Part shown: in pieces, positions 41,365 through 49,498 of the stretch
How the letters are laid out: each line of letters begins with the position of its first letter
Position numbering within the stretch: position 1 is the stretch's first letter
Assembly: GCA_023954375.1 (NCBI GenBank)
Contig: JAMLIC010000037.1
Coordinates: 1 to 64,000 of the forward strand
From: Planctomycetota bacterium
GTDB taxonomy: Bacteria; Planctomycetota; J058
Length of the DNA stretch: 64,000 nucleotides
Direction: 5' to 3'
Position numbers and translations under genes: made by a program
Notes under the pieces: model-generated
What the model saw: the letters and a program-made list of their open reading frames with translations, nothing else
The model's database searches: none
Told to the model about the DNA's origin: nothing

Positions 41365-42099
41365 TCAAGAGGCTGGCTCGCGCGGACCGAGCTCCGGCCG
41401 GCCGGGCGCGCGCTCGGCCTCGCCCTCCTCCTCGTGCCCGGGGAGGTCGAGCGGTTCGATGATGAAGACGTCGCGCTTCGGGTCGTAGTCGGCGAGGACG
41501 GCCCGCTGCCCCTTCACCGGCGGCGCGGCGCCCTCGTAGCGCACGGCGATGACCAGGCCCGCGCCGCCGTCCTCGCACAGCGCCTGGCCGAAGCTGGCGT
41601 CCACCGTCGCGGTGGTGATCGTGCACGGCCGGCCGAGGAAGGCGAGCTTCGAGGGCGCCTTGTGCGTCTTGAAGACGCGCTGGAAGGGGCGGATCGACAG
41701 GTTGGTGCCGAGGATCGCCACGACGAAGCTGCCGAGCGCCACGCCGAGGGCGGCGAGCCAGGACGGCACGAGCGCCGGGGCCGCGGGCGCGAGGTGGTGC
41801 ATGCCCAGGAGGCACAGCGCCCAGGACCAGAGGACCAGCACGCTCAGGCTGAACGTCAGCGGCACGCCGCGGAGGCCGAGCGCGGAGAGGAGGCCGAGGA
41901 ACCCCCCGGCGCCCTCGCCGTCGACCACGTCGACGTCCACGTCGACATCGACGTCCACGTCCATGTCCACGTCGAGGACGTCGATGTCGAGGCTGCCGAC
42001 GACGACCGCGAGCCAGTAGATCCCCGCGATCGCGAGCAGGGTGGAGTACACGACGGTCGGGAGCGCGAAGACCTCGGCCCAGATTCCCACGTCGCCCAC
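41365..42099 (-). CDS. NfeD/YqiJ-like membrane protein with Asp-Val repeat
   Basis: 244 residues. Membrane helices lie at about 12-35, 72-98 and 108-133. Between the first two lies a near-perfect run of Asp-Val dipeptides (residues 38-60), strongly acidic. An OB-fold domain follows (about 150-220: FLGRPCTITTATVDASFGQA, GLVIAVRYEG, RAVLADYDPKRDVFIIEPL), as in YqiJ and NfeD proteins that pair with flotillins. The C-terminal tail is charged. GTG 42099 is used; a GTG at 42090 is equally possible. It lies 206 bp upstream of the flotillin gene on the same strand. The short Asp-rich loop is not a feature I know from the family. Confidence 0.82.
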   Translation of the reverse strand: MGDVGIWAEVFALPTVVYSTLLAIAGIYWLAVVVGSLDIDVLDVDMDVDVDVDVDVDVVDGEGAGGFLGLLSALGLRGVPLTFSLSVLVLWSWALCLLGMHHLAPAAPALVPSWLAALGVALGSFVVAILGTNLSIRPFQRVFKTHKAPSKLAFLGRPCTITTATVDASFGQALCEDGGAGLVIAVRYEGAAPPVKGQRAVLADYDPKRDVFIIEPLDLPGHEEEGEAERAPGRPELGPREPAS

Positions 42100-42176
42100 C
42101 CCCGCGGCGCGCCGTGCCCCCCGGGCCCGCCTCCGAGGCCGGCGAGCGGGCGAGCTGGCCCCGGCGCGCGGCGGGC

Positions 42177-42182
42177 TACACT
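42177..42182 (+). promoter_or_regulatory. Possible -10 element (TACACT) for the kinase at 42238
   Basis: TACACT lies 55 nt before the GTG start, in the divergent gap from the NfeD-like gene. The same hexamer is the -10 proposed at 1126-1131. The -35 at 17-bp spacing (GCTGGC) is poor. Confidence 0.3.
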
Positions 42183-42237
42183 AGCGCCTCGCCGGGACGG
42201 TGGCAACGACGTCGGCGTCCCGAGCGGAGGCGAGCGC

Positions 42238-45200
42238 GTGGATCCGCACGAGGTGCTCCGGGCGGCGGTGGCGCGCGGGTGGCTGGACGAGCCGACGGCC
42301 GCCGCGCTGGCGCCGGCGCCCCCGCCGGAGCTCGTCGCCCGGCTCGCGCGCGCGCTGGCCGACGCGAGCGCGCCGACCCTGCCGCCGGAGGGCGCGCCCG
42401 CGCCGGCGGCGGCGACGCTGCCGCCGGGCGGGGCGGTGACGCGCACGTCGGCGCCGGGCGGGGCGGCGCCGACGCTCCCGCCGGGCGGGGCCGTGACGCG
42501 CACGTCGGCCGGGGCGAGCGCGCCGGGCGTCGCCGGCGGCGGGCAGCGCTTCGGCCCGTACGACGTCGAGCGCGAGCTGGGCCGCGGCGGCATGGGGGTC
42601 GTGTACGTCGCGCGCCACCGCGCCCTCGGCCGGCGCGTGGCGCTCAAGGTCCTGCCGGCCCTCGTGACCGAGTCGCGCGTGCAGCGCTTCCTCACCGAGG
42701 CGCAGGCGGCGGCGCGCCTGCGCCACGACCACGTCGTCACCGTGCACGAGGCCGGCCAGGACGACGCCGGGCGCCACTGGATCGCCATGGACCTCGTGGA
42801 GGGCGAGTCGCTCGCGGCGCGCCTCCTCCGCGGGGGGCCGCTCGAGCCGAGAGAGGCGGCCCGGATCGCGCGCGCCCTCGCGGCCGGGGTCGCGCACGCG
42901 CACGCCATGGGCGTCCTCCACCGCGACCTCAAGCCCGACAACGTCCTCCTGCGACCCGACGGCGCGCCGCTCGTCGTCGACTTCGGGCTGGCGAAGGACG
43001 CCCGGCGCGCCGAGGCGCTCACGCGCACGGGCGACGTCCTCGGCACGCCGGGCTACCTGGCGCCGGAGCAGGCCGACGGGCGCAGCGGCGAGGCCGACGC
43101 CCGGACGGACGTCTACGGCCTCGGCGCCACGCTCTTCCACATGCTCGCGGGCGCGCCGCCGTTCCAGGGGAGCGTGGCGGTGGCCGTGCTCGCCCGCGTG
43201 ATCCGCGACGCGGCGCCGGCGCCGTCGACGCTGGCGCCCGGGGTGCCGCCGGCCCTCGACGCGATCTGCGCCCGCTGCCTGGCGAAGGACCCGGCCGACC
43301 GCTACCCGACCGCCGCCGCCCTGGGCGAGGACCTCGACCGCTTCCTCCGCGGCGAGGCGCCCGCCGGCGCGCCTCGCCGGCCGCGCGGGCGCGCCGTGGT
43401 CGTCGCCGCGCTCGTCGGCCTCCTGGCGCTCGCCGCGGGGTGGGGCTGGCGGGCGCGGCAGCGGCTCGAGCGCCTGGTCACCCGGGCCGAGGCGCACGCC
43501 CGCTGGGAGGCCGAGGTCCTCGAGCCCTGGGCGCTCGGGGTCGCGCCCGGCGCGACGCTCCCTGCGACGCGGACCGACCTCGCCGCGCGCGAGGCCGACC
43601 TCGAGGCGCTCCTGCGCGACCTCGAGGCGTTCCGTTTCACGTCGCGCCGGACGGCGGACCGCACCCTCGCCCACGTGCGCGCGGCCGCGCGCCGGCTGGC
43701 GCTCGACGCGGGCGAGGAGGTCGCGCTCACCGACGGCGCGGCCGACCGTCACGCGCTCGTCGTGGACGCGCTCGTCCTGCGGGCGAAGGGCGACCTCGAC
43801 GGCGCGGGCCGCGTCGCGCGCGCCGCGCTCGCCAGCCACCGCGACCTCCCGGCCGCGCGCGGGCTCGAGCTCCTGCTGCTCCTCGACGCCGACCCGGCCG
43901 CCCTCCTCGCCCGCGCCGCGCGCGAGCCCGACCTCGCGCGCCCGTTCGTCGCGCCGGCGGCCGCCGCCCTGACCCGCCGCGCCCCCGCCGCGACCACGGA
44001 CGACGCGCGGCGCGCGCTGCGCGGGGCGCTCGGCCGGCTGCGCGAGGTCGCGTCCGCCTGCGGGGTCGAGCCGGCCGAGGTCGCCCGGGCGCGCGCGGCC
44101 GCGCTCGAGGCCGACGCGCCGGCCTGGGCCGCGCTCCTGCTCGACGCGGTCGCCGACGGCCGCGAGGCCGAGGCGCTCGGCTGGCTGGTGGACGTCGTCG
44201 CCGCCGAGCCGCGCGCGCGGGTCGGCCCGGCGCTCGCGCGCGCGGTCGAGGACGCTCGCGGCGCGCTCCTCGACGCCTGCGCCGCCGCGCGCGCCGCCGG
44301 CCGCCCCGCGCGCGAGTGGCTGCGCGCGGCGCCGTTCGACCACCGCGCCTGGTACGACCTCGAGCTCGACCTCCCGCCCGACCCGAGGCTCCCGCCGCTC
44401 CTGCGCGCCGCGGTGGTCGACGGGCTCGTCGGCCGCGACGCCGCCCCCGAGCTCGTCCTCTGCTGCCTGAGGCGCTGGGAGGACCACCCGAGCACCAGCG
44501 AGACCATGAGCGCCTTCCACGGCATGTACGACGGCGCGGCCGTCGACGCCCTGCTCGCCTCGCACGAGCGCTCGCGCGCGCGGGCCCTGCGCGCCTGGCT
44601 GGTCCTCGGCCCGCCCACCGCCGACAACCTCCGCGCCTGGCTCGACGCGGCCGAGGCCGCGCTCGTGCGCGACGGCCTGCGCGAGGACCTGAGCCCCTTC
44701 TTCCGCTGGGCCGCCCTCAAGCCCGGCCCGCTGATCGCCCTCGCGCGCGTCGACACGTCGCCTCCGCTCCCCGTCGTCGCTGCCCGCGCGGCCCGCCTCG
44801 GCCGCGCCGGCGTCGAGGGGTTGACGACGTGGGCCGACGCGCCGCGCGACGCCTACTGGCTCCTGCGCCTGCTCGCGTACCTCGGCATCGAGGCGTGGGG
44901 CCAGGCGCACGCCGAGGGGGCCGTCCCGCGCGCCCTGGCGCCGGAGTGGGCCGCGGGGGTCGCCGCGGCGCGCGCGCGCCGCGAGCGCGTCGCGGCCGGC
45001 GAGGTCCCGGGCGACCCCGACGACGAGGCGGTCCTCCTCCCCATGCTCCTCCACGGCCAGGCCCGCGAGCTCGTCGACCTCGGCCGCGTCGACGAGGCCC
45101 TGCCGCTCCTCGACGAGGCGCTGGCGCTGCTCGAGGCCGCGCGGGCGCAGTCCCCCGACGCGCGCGGCACGCGCGAGCGGCTGATCGTCGAGGCGGTCTG

Positions 45201-45528
45201 CGACCGCGCCCGCGGCCTGCGGCTGGCGCGCCGCGCGGCCGAGGCGCTCCCGTGGCTCCGCGAGCTGTCCGAGGCCCGCCACCTGGCGCGGGCCGTCGGG
45301 TTCTGGGAGGAGTGGGTCCGCTGCGCCGTCTCGGCCGACGCGCTGGCGGAGGCGCGGGAGGTGCTCGCCGACGCGAAGCGCCGCTTCGCCCGCGACGCGC
45401 GGGCCCTCCAGGCCCTCGAGGGCGTCGAGCGCGCCGTCCGGACGGCGAGCCTGCGCGAGGGCGGCCTGCGCGTCCGGCCGCGGCTCCCGCGCGTGAGCGA
45501 GGAGGAGGAGGGGGGCGAGGGCGAGTGA
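42238..45528 (+). CDS. Transmembrane Ser/Thr kinase with Thr-rich repeat arm and long C-terminal domain
   Basis: 1096 residues. An N-terminal helical module (1-42) is followed by a low-complexity arm (47-95) with three TLPPGGA units and two VTRTSA units. The kinase domain is about 104-375: GRGGMGVVY, H228-R229-D230 (HRDLKPDN), VDFG, and GDVLGTPGYLAPEQAD. A membrane helix lies at about 385-404. The remaining 690 residues are helical and Arg/Ala/Asp-rich, with a TPR-like end (LPLLDEALALLEAARAQ). GTG 42238 has GGAGG 7 nt upstream. Its stop is 82 bp before the zinc-ribbon/OmpA gene, so it probably starts a four-gene operon that ends with another kinase. Confidence 0.87.
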   Translation: MDPHEVLRAAVARGWLDEPTAAALAPAPPPELVARLARALADASAPTLPPEGAPAPAAATLPPGGAVTRTSAPGGAAPTLPPGGAVTRTSAGASAPGVAGGGQRFGPYDVERELGRGGMGVVYVARHRALGRRVALKVLPALVTESRVQRFLTEAQAAARLRHDHVVTVHEAGQDDAGRHWIAMDLVEGESLAARLLRGGPLEPREAARIARALAAGVAHAHAMGVLHRDLKPDNVLLRPDGAPLVVDFGLAKDARRAEALTRTGDVLGTPGYLAPEQADGRSGEADARTDVYGLGATLFHMLAGAPPFQGSVAVAVLARVIRDAAPAPSTLAPGVPPALDAICARCLAKDPADRYPTAAALGEDLDRFLRGEAPAGAPRRPRGRAVVVAALVGLLALAAGWGWRARQRLERLVTRAEAHARWEAEVLEPWALGVAPGATLPATRTDLAAREADLEALLRDLEAFRFTSRRTADRTLAHVRAAARRLALDAGEEVALTDGAADRHALVVDALVLRAKGDLDGAGRVARAALASHRDLPAARGLELLLLLDADPAALLARAAREPDLARPFVAPAAAALTRRAPAATTDDARRALRGALGRLREVASACGVEPAEVARARAAALEADAPAWAALLLDAVADGREAEALGWLVDVVAAEPRARVGPALARAVEDARGALLDACAAARAAGRPAREWLRAAPFDHRAWYDLELDLPPDPRLPPLLRAAVVDGLVGRDAAPELVLCCLRRWEDHPSTSETMSAFHGMYDGAAVDALLASHERSRARALRAWLVLGPPTADNLRAWLDAAEAALVRDGLREDLSPFFRWAALKPGPLIALARVDTSPPLPVVAARAARLGRAGVEGLTTWADAPRDAYWLLRLLAYLGIEAWGQAHAEGAVPRALAPEWAAGVAAARARRERVAAGEVPGDPDDEAVLLPMLLHGQARELVDLGRVDEALPLLDEALALLEAARAQSPDARGTRERLIVEAVCDRARGLRLARRAAEALPWLRELSEARHLARAVGFWEEWVRCAVSADALAEAREVLADAKRRFARDARALQALEGVERAVRTASLREGGLRVRPRLPRVSEEEEGGEGE
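42421..42509 (+). repeat. Tandem 32-bp direct repeat, period 57 bp, inside a kinase gene
   Basis: 42421-42452 and 42478-42509 differ at one base of 32 and encode the two TLPPGGAVTRTSA units of the kinase N-terminal arm. Confidence 0.8.
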
Positions 45529-45610
45529 CCTGACGCCCGGGGCGCAGGGCAGTCCCCCGTGCCCTTGCCCCCCGCGCCCGCCGCCCGCATGCTCGCCGGC
45601 CGAGGTCTCC

Positions 45611-47503
45611 ATGCCCTGGCAGTGCAGCGAGTGCGGCGCCGACGTGGCCACGGACGTCCAGACCGTCTGCCCCGGGTGCGGCCTGCCCAAGACGAGCTGG
45701 ACCGTCGGCGACGTGACGCGCACCCTGCGCGTCCCGGCGGGCCGGCGGTTCGAGGTCCTGCGCGGGGTCGAGGCGGGCGCGGTCGCCCTCGACGAGGCGA
45801 CCTGGGCGCCGACCGAGGTCGCGCGGGCCGTGCCGCGCGCGCGCGCGGCCGGCCTCGCGGCGGCGGGCCGGCTCCCCTCGCCGAAGGACGTGCTCGTCGT
45901 GCGCGTGACGGCGAGGGGCGCGCGCGACGTGACCGTCACCGTGCTGCCCGAGGCGCGCGCGGCGCGCGACGTCGTCGTGCTCGCGCCGGCGGGCGGCGAG
46001 CGCGTCGACGTGCGCGTCCTGCCCGTCTTCGGCGACGGTCCGGACGTCGCGCTCCCCGGGCTCGCCCTCCTCGACGTCAGCGACGCCACCGACGACGGCT
46101 TCGCGCCGCGCCTCGAGGTCGCGGCGGTCGGCAAGCCCGCGCGCGAGGTGCGCCTCGAGGCCGCGCCGCGGCGGGTCGCCTGGGTGGAGCTCGAGGACGC
46201 CCTGTTCCGCACCGAGAGCGCCGTCCTCATGCCCGAGGGCCACGACCCCGAGGGCGCCGGCGCCGAGCCGGACCGGCCGCCGGCGGGCGTGGGCGCCCTG
46301 GCCGCGCTCCTGCGCCACACCGACGAGCGCCCGGGCGTGAGCCACCTCGTCGCCGGCCACACCGACACGACCGGCGCGGCGTCCTACAACCTGCCCCTCT
46401 CGCAGCAGCGCGCCGACTGCGCCCACGCCGCGCTCACGGGCGACCGCGAGGCGTTCGCCCGCGTGGCCCACGCCCGCAACGTCGTCGCCGACCGGCAGCA
46501 GGCGCTCGCCTGGGTGGCCCGCACGCGCGGCTACCCCTGCGACCCGGGCCCGGTCGACGGCATCGCCGGGCCCAGGACGCAGGCGGCCGTGCGCGCGTTC
46601 CAGCAGGCGTACGACGACGACGCGCCGGTCGAGCGCCTGCAGGTCGACGGCCTCCTCGGCCCGCGCACGTGGGCCGCGCTGCTCGACTGCTACGAGCGCG
46701 GGCTCATGGAGGCGCTGGGCGAGGACGCCGCGGGCCTGGCCGCCCTGCGCGCGAAGCTCGCCTTCGTCGACCCCGCGCGCCCCGCCGTCGGCTGCGGCGA
46801 GCACCACCCGGTCGAGGCGCCCGGCGTCGACGGGCACCGCAGCCAGGCGAACCGGCGCGTGGAGCTCCTCGTCTTCGACCCCGGCGAGGCGCCCGCGCTC
46901 GCCTGCCACGCCGGCGGCGCCTGCGCCCCGGCCGCCTGCCAGCTCTACGCGCCGGGCCGCTACGAGCGCGAGCGCCTGCCCGTGATGCTCTCGGCGCGGC
47001 GCTGGACGGCCACCTGGGAGGGCGCGGCGCGCTTCGAGGAGGCCGCGCGGCTGGTCGTCCTCGCCCCGGGGCTGCCAGCCGGGGTGCCCATGACCTTCGA
47101 GGTGGAGCAGGTCGGGCACGGCGTGGTCGCCACGCTCGAGGCGACCTCGACCGAGGGGCGCGTCGAGGCGAGCTTCGCCGACTGGTTCCAGCCCGACGCG
47201 GTCGCGCCGCCCGTCGACCTCGAGGCGCCCGCCACCTTCTCCCCGGTGAGCTTCGCCTACACGCTGCGCGGCGCCGGTCGGGCCGTGCGCTCGCCGCCGC
47301 TCGTCTACGCCGACCGCCTGAACGCGCTCCTCCTGTCGCGCGGCGAGGAGCAGCCGCTCGTCCGCCGCCGCTACACGCTGCGCAGCCCCTGGGGCGCGCT
47401 CCGCGGCGAGACCGACGACGAGGGCGTCGCGGTCGTCGAGGGGCTCCCGCCCGGCGGCGTCCACGTGCTCGTCGACGATGAGCTGGCCCGGGAGGGCGCG
47501 TGA
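45611..47503 (+). CDS. Zinc-ribbon / OmpA-like / peptidoglycan-binding protein
   Basis: 630 residues, no signal peptide. The N-terminus is a zinc ribbon (C5-x2-C8 ... C20-x2-C23). A beta-rich region covers about 30-200. An OmpA-type domain is centred on GHTDTTGAASYNLPLSQQRA; D252 and R267 match the diaminopimelate-binding pair of that family. At about 303-350 a peptidoglycan-binding domain reads GPVDGIAGPRTQAAVRAFQ. Two further beta domains end with an Ig-like GETDDEGVAVVEGLPPGG. Two wall-binding domains without an export signal suggest another route to the wall, or a structural part of an injection device; this is inference. The stop overlaps the next GTG by four bases (GTGA). Confidence 0.82.
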   Translation: MPWQCSECGADVATDVQTVCPGCGLPKTSWTVGDVTRTLRVPAGRRFEVLRGVEAGAVALDEATWAPTEVARAVPRARAAGLAAAGRLPSPKDVLVVRVTARGARDVTVTVLPEARAARDVVVLAPAGGERVDVRVLPVFGDGPDVALPGLALLDVSDATDDGFAPRLEVAAVGKPAREVRLEAAPRRVAWVELEDALFRTESAVLMPEGHDPEGAGAEPDRPPAGVGALAALLRHTDERPGVSHLVAGHTDTTGAASYNLPLSQQRADCAHAALTGDREAFARVAHARNVVADRQQALAWVARTRGYPCDPGPVDGIAGPRTQAAVRAFQQAYDDDAPVERLQVDGLLGPRTWAALLDCYERGLMEALGEDAAGLAALRAKLAFVDPARPAVGCGEHHPVEAPGVDGHRSQANRRVELLVFDPGEAPALACHAGGACAPAACQLYAPGRYERERLPVMLSARRWTATWEGAARFEEAARLVVLAPGLPAGVPMTFEVEQVGHGVVATLEATSTEGRVEASFADWFQPDAVAPPVDLEAPATFSPVSFAYTLRGAGRAVRSPPLVYADRLNALLLSRGEEQPLVRRRYTLRSPWGALRGETDDEGVAVVEGLPPGGVHVLVDDELAREGA

Positions 47504-49497
47504 AGGTCTACGAGGACGAGCGGCGGGTCGCCTCCCTCTTCGTCGGCGGCTTCGAGCAGGAGCCCGAGCTCGAGCTGCGCTACGCCTTCCAGGCCAAGCG
47601 TCGGGTGGACGCCCCGCCGACCTTCCGCCTGAAGGTCGTGACCGTGCGGGACCTGGCGAGCCCCAAGCAGGGCAAGGCGGCCGAGCCGAAGCCCGTGCCC
47701 GAACCCACGAGCGTCGACCGGCGCACCTACCACTGGACGGCGCGCGTCCCCGCCGACACGTCCCGCGTCCACGTCGAGACGACGTGGACGGACGCCCTCG
47801 GCCCGCAGCACGCGAGCGACGTCCTCACGCTCCTGACGACGACGCCGCTCAACTCGAAGCGGCCGTCGCCGATCCTCGTCGGCCTCGACGGCCCGCGGCT
47901 GGTCGTGGCCCTCAACGAGGCGCCGGTCGAGGCGGCCGCGACGCCGCCGGCGCTCGACTTCGGCGACCCGGGGCCCGACGAGCTGAAGCACCTCCTCGAG
48001 CACGTCTGGTCGCGCGTCGAGGCCGGCCTCGAGCCCGCCTGGCGCCACGCGTTCCTCCGCGCCGGCCGCCCCTACCCGGCGACGCTCGACGACGAGGAGC
48101 GCTGGGCGCGGCTCATCACCGAGGCGCTGTGCGGCGTGACCTACACCACGCCGGGCGTCGTCCACTCGAACCAGCCGCGCTACTCGCAGAAGAAGGGCCA
48201 GCCCCACCCCAAGAACGCCGGCGACCCGGCGCTCACGGTCACGGACGCCGTCGTCCTCCACGACTTGCAGGAGGGCGACGACCCCTGCATCCCCGTCGTC
48301 ACCGAGTGCCAGCACTCGTGCACGATCGCGGCGATCACCCGCGGCAACGCCTTCCCGCTCGACCCGGGCAAGCAGGGCCAGCCGCCGCCCGCGCCGCCGC
48401 GCCTGCTCGACCGGCTGATGATGACGGCGAACTCGAACGAGGCCGCCTTCGGCGCGCTCACGCCGAAGGGGAGCTGGGCGCCGCTGAACAAGGACTCCAG
48501 GCGCCCGGACTTCGCGCAGGTCGTGCGCCCCGGGAGCGTCTACGGCTGGCGCTCGCTCGAGACGGGGATCCAGGGGCGCGGCGCGCACGTGGCGTTCATC
48601 GTCCGCGTCCTCTCGCGGGACGCCGGCGGCCTGCCGGCCCGGGTGCAGTTCCTCGACACGGGCGGCGTGTTCGGCGACGGGCCGCTGTCCACGCCCGAGC
48701 TCGTGAAGTCGCCGAACCCCTTCAAGTCACAGAACCCGCCGCGGATCTTCGACATGTACGGCTCGGAGCTGAACCCCTACACCACCCGCGACCCGATGGA
48801 GCCCGACCCGACCGACCCCGAGACGGACCTGACGAAGAAGCGCCAGCGCCAGGCGAAGCACTTCGTGGGCGTCGGCACCTTCGCCGACGACCCCGCCGCC
48901 CTGAAGCGCGGGGTCGAGCGCCTGGCGCGCGCCCGCCCGCTCGGGTTCGTGCGCCTCGTCGTCACCCGTCGCGCGGAGGATCAGAAGCCGGACTACGTGA
49001 AGAAGTACGACCCCGCGAAGGAGGACGAGTGGCTGGTCTACGCCAGCCCGTGGCTGCGCATGTGGACGTCGCGCGCCGACATGAACCTGTACGTGGCGCG
49101 CCTGGCCTGGGCCCTGCGCGACCACCCGGGCCGCGACCAGCTCAAGGTCTCGTGGCTGATCGACGTCCCGCGCGGGCACCTCTACCGCGCCATGGCGACC
49201 GCCGGCCGGAAGAAGCTCGCCCGCGAGGTCGTCCAGGCGGGCTGCCCGCTCGGCCCGCCGGAGCTCGGCTACCACTTCCTCCCGCTCATGACCTACGCGT
49301 CGCGCGCCGACGGCCGCGTCAGCGGCGAGGGCTACTACCGCGCCACGCACGTTCAGGGCACGCAGACCGCCGAGACGCCGGTCGGGCGCCCGCGCGCCTA
49401 CGACGCCTGGCCGGTGATGACGGCCCGCGCCCGCTCGACGATCGGCCCCGACGCGCTGGCCGCCCTCCCCGCCTTCTTCCGCGACGAGGAGCCGTAG
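47500..49497 (+). CDS. Unknown protein with candidate Cys-His-Asp hydrolase site
   Basis: 665 residues, not recognised. The first 130 residues look like Ig-type beta strands. The centre holds TECQHSCTIAAITRGN (C270, H272, C274), then GAHVAFIVRV (H363), then VQFLDTGG (D386). This order and the helix after Cys resemble papain-like or NlpC/P60 cysteine peptidases or amidases, though spacing is wider than usual. The C-terminal 150 residues (WLRMWTSRADMNLYVARLAW, GYHFLPLMTYASRADGR) are also unassigned. There is no signal peptide. It is tightly coupled to the OmpA/peptidoglycan-binding gene before it and the FHA kinase after it, so a wall-directed enzyme or effector is a reasonable guess. Confidence 0.6.
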   Translation: MKVYEDERRVASLFVGGFEQEPELELRYAFQAKRRVDAPPTFRLKVVTVRDLASPKQGKAAEPKPVPEPTSVDRRTYHWTARVPADTSRVHVETTWTDALGPQHASDVLTLLTTTPLNSKRPSPILVGLDGPRLVVALNEAPVEAAATPPALDFGDPGPDELKHLLEHVWSRVEAGLEPAWRHAFLRAGRPYPATLDDEERWARLITEALCGVTYTTPGVVHSNQPRYSQKKGQPHPKNAGDPALTVTDAVVLHDLQEGDDPCIPVVTECQHSCTIAAITRGNAFPLDPGKQGQPPPAPPRLLDRLMMTANSNEAAFGALTPKGSWAPLNKDSRRPDFAQVVRPGSVYGWRSLETGIQGRGAHVAFIVRVLSRDAGGLPARVQFLDTGGVFGDGPLSTPELVKSPNPFKSQNPPRIFDMYGSELNPYTTRDPMEPDPTDPETDLTKKRQRQAKHFVGVGTFADDPAALKRGVERLARARPLGFVRLVVTRRAEDQKPDYVKKYDPAKEDEWLVYASPWLRMWTSRADMNLYVARLAWALRDHPGRDQLKVSWLIDVPRGHLYRAMATAGRKKLAREVVQAGCPLGPPELGYHFLPLMTYASRADGRVSGEGYYRATHVQGTQTAETPVGRPRAYDAWPVMTARARSTIGPDALAALPAFFRDEEP

Positions 49498-49498
49498 C

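Noticed and set aside
41920..41988. Short-period repeat considered as a CRISPR-like or phase-variable intergenic tract
   Set aside because: Lies inside the NfeD-like gene and codes for Asp-Val; kept only as a coding repeat.
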